NCBI RefSeq assembly: GCF_900110865.1
Contig: NZ_FOFD01000002.1
Location: forward strand, 616,835 to 680,834
Source of the DNA: Natrinema salaciae
GTDB taxonomy: Archaea; Halobacteriota; Halobacteria; Halobacteriales; Natrialbaceae
Direction: 5' to 3'
DNA length: 64,000 nt
Positions 43,352 through 51,481 of the stretch are shown one piece after another. The position numbers and the translations under genes are program-made. Each line of letters begins with the position of its first letter. Position 1 is the first letter of the stretch. The notes under the pieces were generated by a model. It had not been told where the DNA came from. It made no database searches and saw nothing but the letters and a program-made list of their open reading frames with translations.

Positions 43352-43786
43352 TTACTGTGTCGTCTGCAGATCCCGCTCGAGCGCGCGCCGGAGGTTCTCG
43401 AGCTCCGAGTCGAGGTTGCGCTTGAAGAACTTCTCGACGCCCGGCAGTTTGCCGTCGACGACGAAGTGGTTCTCGAGGCGAGCGCCGCCGTCGGTGTCGA
43501 CGATCTCGTGTTCGCCGGTCACTTTCAGGACCTTGGATTTCCCGACGAACTTGACGTACTCGGGGGGGTCGCGTGTGACGTCTTCCGTGTGTACAGTCAC
43601 CGTTTTCCGCACGAGAGGGATGGGAAGTTTTACCTGCCAGGTGACTCGCCGTCCGTCCGAACCGTCCACCGAGTACTCTTCGACGACGCTGATCGCCCGG
43701 GCGCGGTTCGCCGGATCGGCGATGAACTCCCAGACCCGCTCGGGCGACGCCGAGACGTCGAACGACCGGTCGACCCGTACAGTCAT
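43352..43786 (-). CDS. SRPBCC (START-like) family protein
   Basis: 144 residues from the ATG at 43784-43786. It has the polyketide cyclase/START layout: VRVDRSFDVSASPERVWEFI at the start, a beta sheet (RVTWQVKLPIPLVRKTVTVH), and a C-terminal helix (EKFFKRNLDSELENLRRALE) that closes a hydrophobic cavity. It binds a lipophilic ligand, but the ligand is unknown. It is the gene before the nitrilase on the same strand. Confidence 0.85.
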   Translation of the reverse strand: MTVRVDRSFDVSASPERVWEFIADPANRARAISVVEEYSVDGSDGRRVTWQVKLPIPLVRKTVTVHTEDVTRDPPEYVKFVGKSKVLKVTGEHEIVDTDGGARLENHFVVDGKLPGVEKFFKRNLDSELENLRRALERDLQTTQ

Positions 43787-43911
43787 GCCCGTACGTGCGC
43801 GATTGTCGGATAAAAAGACCGTGGACCAGCGGTCGCCATCGATTCGAGCGGTATCGATCGGGTCTCGGTTCGGCATCGAACGAGAGACGCGGGTCCGTTC
43901 GCTGCTGGCGG

Positions 43912-44136
43912 TCAACTGATCGTGACTTTCCAGGTCGTCGACCGGGCCCGCCCCCACTTCTCGATGTCGACTTCGTCCGCCTTCTCCGCGAGATGGGGGA
44001 GGCGAACGCCGACCTGTTTCGACGAGAGTCCGATCGCGTCCGCGATGTTTTTCGCCCGGAAGTATTGCTCGCCGCGGGCGGCGCTCTCGCGGAGGTACGA
44101 GAGGATCTGCTGCTCTTCGTCGGAGTAATCGGTCAT
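43912..44136 (-). CDS. Small winged-helix protein (DUF7123-like)
   Basis: 74 residues forming a single winged helix: SDEEQQILSYLRESAARGEQ, the recognition part AKNIADAIGLSSKQVGVRLP, and a wing (EVDIEKWGRARSTTWKVTIS). It is a common haloarchaeal small DNA-binding family (DUF7123, from memory) with no known target. It is separated from the SRPBCC gene by 125 bases and is possibly independent. Confidence 0.82.
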   Translation of the reverse strand: MTDYSDEEQQILSYLRESAARGEQYFRAKNIADAIGLSSKQVGVRLPHLAEKADEVDIEKWGRARSTTWKVTIS

Positions 44137-44248
44137 CGTCCGTGCGGCTCTCTAGGGTGTCGTCGGTCTTAACTCTTAACGGCCGATACGGCCCAGTTCG
44201 GTGCGGCCCGCCGGTCGTCCGCCGGTCGAATTCGAGCGCGGATCGTCG

Positions 44249-44434
44249 TCAGTACCAGTAGAGGTGGATGCCGACGACCGCCAGCGAACTGAAGAGAACG
44301 GCCGCAGCGAAGCCCCAGGCCGCCGTCACGTCCGGTGCACCGATCAACATTAGCAGTGCCCCGACCACCGCGAGCGCGCTCAGCACGAGCGCCAGTCCAA
44401 CGCCTTTGTCCGTCGATGCGGATTCCGTAGCCAT
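44249..44434 (-). CDS. Small two-helix membrane protein
   Basis: 61 residues. A charged N-terminus is followed by two membrane helices (VGLALVLSALAVVGALLMLI and AWGFAAAVLFSSLAVVGIHL), ending in YWY. The codon use and composition fit a real gene. It matches many similar haloarchaeal small membrane proteins with no assigned function. Confidence 0.68.
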   Translation of the reverse strand: MATESASTDKGVGLALVLSALAVVGALLMLIGAPDVTAAWGFAAAVLFSSLAVVGIHLYWY

Positions 44435-44619
44435 GGGCGGGCGTTGTGTGTGGGGTGTCTTAACTTCTCTCTTTCCTGAGCGAACTGCGGGACCGGACGA
44501 CCGGTGGCCACTCGAGCGGCCGGATGGGTGCAGGTGATACTCGAGCGGCCGCGATCGGCTCGACCAGTCGAAAAGCGGCGATCACTCGCTGGGACGCTAC
44601 GACGCTGGGACGCCGCCGG

Positions 44620-45651
44620 TCACTTGATCGTCGTGTGCTCGGACTCCTCGTTCAGCGCGAGGTTCGCCGCGATTTCCGCGTTCCGCATCGCGTACTGGGC
44701 GGTCTGCTGGAGGCTGACGAGCACCTCGCGGACCCGGAGCAGGTCCGCGTTGTCCATCTCCGGGAGCCCCGAGAGGATCTCCTGCTCGAGGTCGGAGATA
44801 TCGTGGAAGAGCGCCCGGACCTCGTTGGACTTGTCGTAATCGCGCTCGACGGCCGCCTCGACGGCCTTGGACGTGATCTCGTCGACTAACTCGTTCAGCT
44901 CCCGAATCTGGCGCATCACCGAACTGTCGACGTTCAGCGTGTGACCCTCGGTCTCGATGACGATTTCGGCGATATCCTCGCCGTTGTCGGCGGTCAGCTC
45001 CAGATTCTTCGCGATCGAGCGGTAGCCGATCAGCGGGAAGCCGCTGTTGAGGCCGACGGCTCGCGCGAGGTTCGGGTTCTGGTAGGCCGTAAAGATCAGG
45101 CGCAACAGGAGGACGAAGATCTTGTTGGCCTGTCGCTCCCGGTTCAGCGCGCGCTGGGCCAGATCGGGGTTGCCGTGGGCCAGCGCCTTGATCCCCTCGC
45201 CTCGCATCGTCTGGCCGGTCCGCTCGAGGCGCTCGAGCAGGTTGTCGAGCGTAAAGTCCTCGGGGTCGACCGAACACCGGATCGAGATGCTCTCGGGCGT
45301 CTCCTCGATGACGCCGAGGCCCATCAGCTGGGTCTCGGCCTGATAGACGGCGTTGATGTGGTCGGACTCGAGCGCGCCGTCCTCGCGCTCGATTCGAATG
45401 ATGCGCCGTCCGAGGACGTACTGGGCGACGATCGCGCGCTCGACCGCGTCGGCGTCGAGCTCGTCGGTGTGAATGATCGCTTCCGTTTCTTCCGAGCTCG
45501 CGGACTCGGGCATCACGGTCAGCGTGCCCTTGCCGCTAGTCCGCAGTGAGACTTCGTCTCCCTTCTCGACGGCGTGTTCGGACGCCCACTCCGCCGGGAG
45601 GGTCATCGCGAGCGTCGACGGGCCGAGTCGTTGCACTTTCCGCGTTTCCAT
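44620..45651 (-). CDS. phoU: PhoU-domain regulator with N-terminal AbrB-like DNA-binding domain
   Basis: 343 residues. Residues 1-48 form an AbrB/SpoVT swapped-hairpin domain (RKVQRLGPSTLAMTLPAEWA, GDEVSLRTSGKGTLTVMPES). Residues about 120-330 carry two PhoU three-helix bundles with metal-binding E/DxxxD patterns (NELVDEITSKAVEAAVERDY and RALFHDISDLEQEILSGLPE). Such archaeal proteins link phosphate signalling to transcription. It has its own AT-rich promoter with TTAAT near 45678-45682 about 27 bases before the ATG, so the mRNA is likely leaderless. No pst genes are adjacent. Confidence 0.88.
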   Translation of the reverse strand: METRKVQRLGPSTLAMTLPAEWASEHAVEKGDEVSLRTSGKGTLTVMPESASSEETEAIIHTDELDADAVERAIVAQYVLGRRIIRIEREDGALESDHINAVYQAETQLMGLGVIEETPESISIRCSVDPEDFTLDNLLERLERTGQTMRGEGIKALAHGNPDLAQRALNRERQANKIFVLLLRLIFTAYQNPNLARAVGLNSGFPLIGYRSIAKNLELTADNGEDIAEIVIETEGHTLNVDSSVMRQIRELNELVDEITSKAVEAAVERDYDKSNEVRALFHDISDLEQEILSGLPEMDNADLLRVREVLVSLQQTAQYAMRNAEIAANLALNEESEHTTIK

Positions 45652-45799
45652 GGGGGACCGTAGGATCGACCCGACCTTAATCTTGACTATATGGTCATTA
45701 TATCTGATCGAATCGTTATATGGTTGTCTTCGGTTCGGATCTACACTACTACCTTAAATATCTGGTCGCCGGATGGGGTCCCCTTAGACGGGACGGCGG

Positions 45800-46996
45800 C
45801 TACACGACGTTGACGAGACGGGTCGTGAACCGGCCCGTCCTGACCTGCAGCCAGCCGCGAAGCTCCTCGTCGATCTCCTCGTCGTCGGTGTCGACGCGCA
45901 GCGCGTCGATCTCGTCGAGTTTCTCTCCCGCGGCGACGACGGCGATCTCGTCGGCCCGGCGGATCACCTGCGGCGAGAGCTGGTGATTCCCGCGTCCGAA
46001 GATGAACCCCTGGCCGCCGATCGGTGAGACGACGATGGTGATCGGCTCGGCGAGGACCGAGAGGATCTCCGACTCGGCGGCGTCGCGGGCGAGCACCACC
46101 CCACGCTGCGAGCGGCGATCGGCCCCCGATCGCTCGGCCGCCCCGTCCGCGTCTGCGTCCTCCTCGGCGGAACCGGCGCGCCAGACGTCGACGCCCAGCG
46201 GCGACGGCTCGATCCCCAGTTCCTCCTCGATCGCTCCGACCGTGCTGCCGGGCCCGAAGACGTAGGTTCGCCCGGGCTCGACCTCCCGGGCGAATCCCGC
46301 GGCCAGCGAGTCGACGCTCCCGCTCGAGACCTGTTTGCCCGATTGGACCGCGGGCGCGACGGGGACGGGGACGACGGCTTCGAGCTGCGTTCGAACCTCC
46401 CCCTCTCGGTAGGCGTCCTCGTCGATATCGTTGACCTCGCGGCGTTCGACGCGATCGAATTCCGCGGCGATTCGGCCGGCGTCGGCCGGCGTCACGCCGA
46501 AGACCGACGAGTAGATCTTGACGCCGGCCGGGACGCCGAGCATCGGGGTCTCGTTCGCTCCCTCCTCGAGAACCTCGGCGACGTCGACCGCGGTCCCGTC
46601 GCCGCCGACGAAGAAGAGCAGGTCGACGTCGCGCTCGAGCAGCGCCCGGACGGCCGCGCGGGTATCGGCCGCCGTCGTGTCCGCCGTCGCGGGATCAGTA
46701 GCGCTCGCGGACGCGGTCGACTCGTGACGATCGCCCGTCTCGTCCGGGTCGTAGACGATGACCGGTTCGTAGCCGGCGTCTCGAGCCGCGCGTTCGCCCA
46801 TCGCGCCCGCGACCGTGTACACAGTGATATCGGGCGCACGTCGATGGAGTGATCGCAGGGCCTCGCGCGCCCGATCCGGTGCTCGCGGCTCGGCGCCGCG
46901 GCGGCGCGCCTCCGCGAGCTTCCCGTCGGTCCCCTTTAATCCGACCCGCCCGCCCATTCCCGCGATCGGGTTGACGACGACGCCGATGGACTCCAT
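45800..46996 (-). CDS. ATP-NAD kinase family protein
   Basis: 398 residues. An opening IGVVVNPIAGMGGRVGLKGT at residues 4-23 and the diacylglycerol/NAD kinase motif LLFFVGGDGTAVDVAEVLEE, with PMLGVPAGVKIYSSVFGVTP after it, mark the family. The C-terminal half includes TYVFGPGSTVGAIEEELGIE and PIGGQGFIFGRGNHQLSPQV. It corresponds to the archaeal ATP-NAD kinase group, longer than housekeeping NAD kinase, and its true substrate is uncertain. A disordered region (about 280-300) interrupts the domain. It is divergent from the 42-residue membrane gene at 47179. Confidence 0.86.
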   Translation of the reverse strand: MESIGVVVNPIAGMGGRVGLKGTDGKLAEARRRGAEPRAPDRAREALRSLHRRAPDITVYTVAGAMGERAARDAGYEPVIVYDPDETGDRHESTASASATDPATADTTAADTRAAVRALLERDVDLLFFVGGDGTAVDVAEVLEEGANETPMLGVPAGVKIYSSVFGVTPADAGRIAAEFDRVERREVNDIDEDAYREGEVRTQLEAVVPVPVAPAVQSGKQVSSGSVDSLAAGFAREVEPGRTYVFGPGSTVGAIEEELGIEPSPLGVDVWRAGSAEEDADADGAAERSGADRRSQRGVVLARDAAESEILSVLAEPITIVVSPIGGQGFIFGRGNHQLSPQVIRRADEIAVVAAGEKLDEIDALRVDTDDEEIDEELRGWLQVRTGRFTTRLVNVV

Positions 46997-47178
46997 AGCC
47001 GGCTATGTGGACGCCAGTCTCAAAGCCGTATCGCAGCCGTCCGTCGGTCTCGACGCGCGAGCGACGGCGCTGCTCGCACGGTCCGACGCCGACGAGCCCC
47101 GGTGACGAGACCGACGAGCAGCGGACGGATTCGCACGGTTTCTGAACAGTTAAGGGGGATGCGGACCGATCGCCGACT

Positions 47179-47307
47179 ATGACTGCACTGATCGACGCCG
47201 CCGTTCTCGCGACGGAATCGGAGCTGCCGATGCACATCGTCGGCTGGGTAACGCTGGCTCTGAGCCTGCTGGTCACGATCGCCTGGGTGGCCTACTTCTA
47301 CCGCTGA
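47179..47307 (+). CDS. 42-residue single-helix membrane protein
   Basis: A complete short gene from ATG 47179 to TGA 47305-47307. It begins MTALIDAAVLATESELPMHI and ends in one membrane helix (VGWVTLALSLLVTIAWVAYF) plus YR. A TTAAGG-like TATA element lies about 28 bases before the ATG (47150s), consistent with a leaderless mRNA. It converges with the CinA-like gene. I recall many unannotated haloarchaeal peptides of this kind. Function unknown. Confidence 0.6.
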   Translation: MTALIDAAVLATESELPMHIVGWVTLALSLLVTIAWVAYFYR

Positions 47308-47320
47308 CGGCGTCGCCGAC

Positions 47321-48004
47321 TCACGGGGAGTCGACCCGCTCGCGAAGCCACTCGGCCGCCGCCGTGACAGTCGCTTCGTCGGTCCCCTCGAGTTCGATCC
47401 GGACCGACTCGCCCGGGTAGCTCCCGACGGAGACGTCGAACCGCTCGCGGAGGTCGGCGATCCGCTCGAGGAGCGCGCTCTCCGGTTCGTCGGCGACGAC
47501 CGTGTCTCGATGCGTCGGCGTCCCGGTAAACTCCTCGGCGATCGACTCGAACATCGCTTTCATCTCCGTCGGGACGCCTGGGAGGACGTAGACGCTCTCG
47601 AGCGCCGCGCCGGGGGCGACGCCGGTCTCGTTGTGGAGCGCTCGCGCACCGGCCGGGAGGTCCGTCGTTCCCGACGCGAGGTCGTCGCGGGCGTAGCCGT
47701 CGTCCTCGAGCCAGGCGAGGGCTGCCGCGTGTTCCTCGACCGCGCGGCCGAGTGCGGCCGCGACGCCCTCCATGGTGACGTCGTCGTGGGTCGGACCGAG
47801 CCCGCCGGTGACGAGGACGGCGTCGTACTCGGCGCGGTACTCGTTGACGACGCGGGCGATGTCGGCGACGCGATCCGGGACGGTGGTGACGCGCTCGACG
47901 CTGACGCCGCGATCGGCGAGCCGTTCACAGAGCCACGTGGCGTTCGTATCCGTCGTTCGTCCCGCGAGCAGTTCGTCTCCGACCGTTACGACCGCGACGT
48001 TCAT
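47321..48004 (-). CDS. CinA-like molybdopterin-binding domain protein
   Basis: 227 residues from the ATG at 48002-48004. The N-terminal MoCF-like domain reads VVTVGDELLAGRTTDTNATW and DAVLVTGGLGPTHDDVTMEG, and the middle part VYVLPGVPTEMKAMFESIAE. The deamidase domain of full CinA is absent. Such proteins are linked to pyridine-nucleotide repair (ADP-ribose pyrophosphatase activity in some bacteria); the role in archaea is not settled. It is divergent from the winged-helix gene at 48179, with a shared regulatory region. Confidence 0.88.
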   Translation of the reverse strand: MNVAVVTVGDELLAGRTTDTNATWLCERLADRGVSVERVTTVPDRVADIARVVNEYRAEYDAVLVTGGLGPTHDDVTMEGVAAALGRAVEEHAAALAWLEDDGYARDDLASGTTDLPAGARALHNETGVAPGAALESVYVLPGVPTEMKAMFESIAEEFTGTPTHRDTVVADEPESALLERIADLRERFDVSVGSYPGESVRIELEGTDEATVTAAAEWLRERVDSP

Positions 48005-48116
48005 ACCGGTTCGTTCGCGCCCATCCCTCAAATGCGTCTCGTCCTCTTCACAGCCGTCCTCGCGTTCCCGATCGCACCCGTTCGATTGGAAGTCGCCATT
48101 ACCGTGGAGAACAGCC

Positions 48117-48124
48117 ATATAAAG
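48117..48124 (+). promoter_or_regulatory. TATA box of the winged-helix gene at 48179
   Basis: ATATAAAG. Its position predicts transcription near 48145-48150, giving a short leader of about 30 bases with a GGGAG ribosome-binding run at 48171-48175. Confidence 0.55.
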
Positions 48125-48142
48125 TATCGCTCCCGATAACCA

Positions 48143-48157
48143 CAAGATTCAATCTTG
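48143..48157. promoter_or_regulatory. 15-base palindrome, candidate operator
   Basis: CAAGATT-C-AATCTTG has perfect 7-base arms around one base. It covers the predicted transcription start of the winged-helix gene at 48179, the place for an autorepressor site. Confidence 0.55.
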
Positions 48158-48178
48158 ATAATTAGTAACGGGGAGAGT

Positions 48179-48535
48179 ATGTCTCGGAGTCGGACAGAAA
48201 CGAACGAGGCGGATTCGGCTGTGGTCCTCTCCGCTCTGGGGAGCAAATACAGCGCAGAGATCCTCTGCGCGGCGGGAACACCGAAATCGGCACAGGCACT
48301 GAGCGAAGATATCGAGATCCCGATCGCGACCTGCTACCGTCGAATCGAAGAACTCGTCGATGCCGGCCTGTTGACCTGCGAGGGGCGGCAGCTCTCGGAG
48401 GAGGGTCGACGAACGAACATCTATCGCCGAACGGTCGACGAGATCGAAATCGACTTTTCGGACGACACCCCCGTGTTCTCCCAAAAACACCGCACTGAGG
48501 CCAAGAACAGGCTACACGACAAACTCACGGACTGA
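48179..48535 (+). CDS. ArsR-like winged-helix transcriptional regulator
   Basis: 118 residues from the ATG at 48179; the GGGAG run 3-8 bases upstream favours it over an earlier start. One winged helix dominates: SALGSKYSAEILCAAGTPKS, the recognition helix IEIPIATCYRRIEELVDAGL, and the wing LLTCEGRQLSEEGRRTNIYR. The C-terminal 30 residues are a charged helix for dimerisation. It probably controls its own promoter through the palindrome at 48143-48157 and perhaps the divergent cinA-like gene. The signal it senses is unknown. Confidence 0.85.
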   Translation: MSRSRTETNEADSAVVLSALGSKYSAEILCAAGTPKSAQALSEDIEIPIATCYRRIEELVDAGLLTCEGRQLSEEGRRTNIYRRTVDEIEIDFSDDTPVFSQKHRTEAKNRLHDKLTD

Positions 48536-48684
48536 GGTCGAACCTCTCGAACCAGCCCTCCCTCGCGGTCCGCCGCCGTCGACGACGCGACACGGTGTCG
48601 GTGGCGGCGAATCCTAGCCGATTCGAATCGTAATGTTAGAACGTATACACTATTTATCCCCGTCGAGTCGCTTCGTCAGGACGC

Positions 48685-49830
48685 ATGTGGGAACTCGGTC
48701 CTGATGCGGACGAACCGGAGTGGCGAGCGGTCGAGACGCCGTTCTCGGCCGATCTCTTCGAAGTCGTGAACACCGTTGCCGGTCCCTACGCGATCGGCGA
48801 CGGCGGCGTCATCGTCGCCGATCGCGGCGACGGGTGGGACGTGATCGTCGACGACGGCCCCAACGTCAGGGACAACCAACTCCGCGGGCTGGACGTCACC
48901 GACGACGGCCGCCGAATCTGGTTCGCGGGCTCGAGCGGTGCGATCGGCTGTTACGACGTCGAGACGCGGCGGAAGTTCGACTATTCGTATCCGAAGGAGA
49001 AGACGAGCACCTGGGAGGGGCTCGCCGTCTCGGGAGAGGCGGGCGACGAGAAGGTCCTCATCGCGAACGGCTCCGGGGAACTCCTTCCCGTCACGATCCA
49101 CGGGTTCGACGCGGACTGGGGGGTCGCGAGCAAACCGAACCAGAAGGGGTCCAAGGTCGCCGGGCTCGCCGCCTCGCCGAACGGCTACGGCTACGCCGTC
49201 GACACGAGCGGGAACGCGTTCAAGACGACGCCGGACGACGGCTGGGAGGACATCGGGATCGTCAACTCGCAGGTAAAGTTCTACGACATCTGGGCGGGTG
49301 AAGACGAGCGCGTCTACGTCGCCGCTGGCGACGGCCGTCTCTACCGGTACGACGACTCGTATCGGAACTGGACCCCGATCGGCGTCGGTGAGAAGTCGCT
49401 GCGCGCCTTCGACAAGTACGGAGCACAGTTGGTTGCCCTCGGCGACGCCGGCGCCCTATACCAGCGTATCGACGGGGGAGAGCGATGGGAGAAACGCCAC
49501 ACGCCGACCGAGAGCGTTCTCAACGACGTCGCACTCGGCGATCCGGACGTCGCGGTCGGCAAGAACGGACTCGTCATCGAACGTCCACGCGGCGAGCCCC
49601 GCGACGCGGGGACGAGCCCGGACGGTGACAACTTCGACGGCCGAGGCGAGAATTTCGACCCCAACGAGACCGGTCGCCGGGAATCTACCGAAGAGGCGGG
49701 CGACGACGGCAGCACCGAGCCGGACCGACCGAACGAGTCCGGCGCTCCCGACCGGTCGGACCGGTCGGACTCCCCCTCCGAGTCCTCACCTTCCGCTGAC
49801 GGCGAACCGACGGACGGAACGGACGACTAG
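48685..49830 (+). CDS. Beta-propeller protein with disordered tail
   Basis: 381 residues without a signal peptide, so probably cytoplasmic. Residues 1-300 are a repeated beta-propeller-like sequence with blades of about 40-45 residues (GPYAIGDGGVIVADRGDGWD, RRIWFAGSSGAIGCYDVETR, LNDVALGDPDVAVGKNGLVI), recalling YCF48/photosynthesis-stability-type repeats. The last 75 residues are a Ser/Asp/Glu/Pro-rich tail. The gene at 49924 on the other strand is a clear paralogue that lacks the tail. Function unknown; a binding platform is the safest guess. Confidence 0.78.
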   Translation: MWELGPDADEPEWRAVETPFSADLFEVVNTVAGPYAIGDGGVIVADRGDGWDVIVDDGPNVRDNQLRGLDVTDDGRRIWFAGSSGAIGCYDVETRRKFDYSYPKEKTSTWEGLAVSGEAGDEKVLIANGSGELLPVTIHGFDADWGVASKPNQKGSKVAGLAASPNGYGYAVDTSGNAFKTTPDDGWEDIGIVNSQVKFYDIWAGEDERVYVAAGDGRLYRYDDSYRNWTPIGVGEKSLRAFDKYGAQLVALGDAGALYQRIDGGERWEKRHTPTESVLNDVALGDPDVAVGKNGLVIERPRGEPRDAGTSPDGDNFDGRGENFDPNETGRRESTEEAGDDGSTEPDRPNESGAPDRSDRSDSPSESSPSADGEPTDGTDD

Positions 49831-49923
49831 TCGCTTCCAGCGATGACCAGCGAGGGAACCCGAGAACCCCGCTCCGGTTCCCGCCGGCAGTTCGGGAGCC
49901 GCGACGCGTGCGTCGAGGGACGG

Positions 49924-50823
49924 TTACTCCGCCGTTCGCTCGAGCACGAGCCCGTTTTCGCCGACGGCGACGCTCGGTGAGCCGACGAGGACGCCGTGGA
50001 TCGTCCGCGTCCCGTTCCAGTCCGTCTCGCGCCACGATCCGCCCTCGCGAATCCGGAGAAGCCCGCTTTCGCCGCCGGCTATTCGCGTCCCTTCGGCGAC
50101 GTCGAGACACTCGATAGCGGCGTCGCCCACCGAGTATGGGGTCCAGCCGTCAGTTTCGTCCCGTTCGTAGAGCCGACCGTTCCCGCCGCCGACGACGAGG
50201 GTCGACTCACCCGCGGCGGCCGCGTAGAGACTGTCCTCCACGCCGGCGAGACCGATCCGTTCCCATCCCGTTTCGGTGGTCTCCCACACGGTTCCATCGT
50301 CGTCGACGCCGTATCCTCGCCCGTCACCGTCCGCCGCTAGCGCGGTGATCGCGGTCCCGTCAGCCGGGTTCGTCCGTCGGTCCCAGTTCGGCTCCGCGCC
50401 GGCGACAGTTCCCGGGAGGACGACGCCGTTCCCGTCGGCGAGCAGGAGTTTCTCGGACCCGCGGTCGCCGGCGACCGTGAGCGCGCGAACCGTGCCGTCC
50501 ATTCCGTCGGGGCCGGAGTGGTCGACCCGGTTGCCGGTCGGAAGATCGTAGTGGCCGACCGCACCGCCCGAGCCGGCGAACCAGATCCGCGTCGCGTCGT
50601 CGGTGGTCGCGACCGCGTGGAGCGACTCCCCACGGGCCGCCGGCCCGTCGTCGACGACGGTTCCCCAGGAGCCGTCTGGTGCCCGGCCGACGACGGTGCC
50701 GCCCTCGCCGACGGCACAGGGCCCGTTCGCCGTGTTCGTCACGTCGTAGACGGCTCCGTCGATCGGTGTCGAGCAGGTCGTCCACGTGAGATCGTCGTTC
50801 GTCTCCGCATCGAAGTCCCACAT
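49924..50823 (-). CDS. Beta-propeller protein, paralogue of the convergent neighbour
   Basis: 299 residues from the ATG at 50821-50823. It lines up end to end with the first 300 residues of the gene at 48685: GPCAVGEGGTVVGRAPDGSW, RIWFAGSGGAVGHYDLPTGN, and the closing GSPSVAVGENGLVLERTAE. No signal peptide or tail is present. The two genes point at each other with 93 bases between the stops, an inverted duplication. Function unknown. Confidence 0.78.
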   Translation of the reverse strand: MWDFDAETNDDLTWTTCSTPIDGAVYDVTNTANGPCAVGEGGTVVGRAPDGSWGTVVDDGPAARGESLHAVATTDDATRIWFAGSGGAVGHYDLPTGNRVDHSGPDGMDGTVRALTVAGDRGSEKLLLADGNGVVLPGTVAGAEPNWDRRTNPADGTAITALAADGDGRGYGVDDDGTVWETTETGWERIGLAGVEDSLYAAAAGESTLVVGGGNGRLYERDETDGWTPYSVGDAAIECLDVAEGTRIAGGESGLLRIREGGSWRETDWNGTRTIHGVLVGSPSVAVGENGLVLERTAE

Positions 50824-50962
50824 ACGATCAGTTGGGACCGCCCGTGCAAGAGTGTCGGTCATCGCTCGGAACGCCGAGGTATCCAGGGGAGACCCTGCGG
50901 GCCGGCCACCCGGAATCGTCCCGCGGGAGCCGTCGCCGCGGCGACGGACCGCTCCCTTCACC

Positions 50963-50968
50963 TTTAAG
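50963..50968 (+). promoter_or_regulatory. TATA box of the archaeosine operon
   Basis: TTTAAG in CCTTTAAGTATTG, 24 bases before the ATG at 50992, points to a leaderless queD-queE-queC mRNA. Confidence 0.5.
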
Positions 50969-50991
50969 TATTGTCTCGGGAATACTCGAGT

Positions 50992-51480
50992 ATGACTGAG
51001 AGCATCGGTGATCGAACGAACGAGCGAGAGGCCGACGGCGCTGCCGTCGACGAATCGGTCGTCGGAAGCCAGCGCGTCCTTCGCGTCGGACGCGACCGAC
51101 CGATCAGAATCAGCGCAGGGCATCGAATCCAGCACCACGACGGTAAGTGTTCGCGACCGCACGGCCACAACTACGAGGTCGCCGTCACCGTCGCAGGACA
51201 CCTGACCGAGGAGGGGTGGATCGCGGACAAAGGAGATATTACGGACGTAATATCCGAGTGGGACCACATGTTCCTGCTCGAGGCCGGCGATCCGCTCGTC
51301 GAGGCCTTCGAAGCGGCCGGGGACGACGACGGCGTCGTCGTCCTCCAGCACCCGCCGACGGCCGAGGTAATGAGCGTGATCCTGGAGCGGAAACTCGAGG
51401 CGACCCTGCCCGAGACCGTCACCGACGTCGCCGTGCAGGTCAGCGAGACGAGCGAACTCTGCGGGGGACGCGAGTTCTGA
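50992..51480 (+). CDS. queD: 6-carboxytetrahydropterin synthase
   Basis: 162 residues from the ATG at 50992. The active site is ISAGHRIQHHDGKCSRPHGH at residues 40-59, with zinc ligands His44/His48-type, His57 and His59 and catalytic Cys53, then DKGDITDVISEWDHMFLLEA and TAEVMSVILERKLEATLPET. It makes 6-carboxy-tetrahydropterin from dihydroneopterin triphosphate, the first committed step to preQ0. queE starts one base after its stop. In archaea the pathway leads to archaeosine at tRNA position 15. Confidence 0.93.
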   Translation: MTESIGDRTNEREADGAAVDESVVGSQRVLRVGRDRPIRISAGHRIQHHDGKCSRPHGHNYEVAVTVAGHLTEEGWIADKGDITDVISEWDHMFLLEAGDPLVEAFEAAGDDDGVVVLQHPPTAEVMSVILERKLEATLPETVTDVAVQVSETSELCGGREF

Positions 51481-51481
51481 G

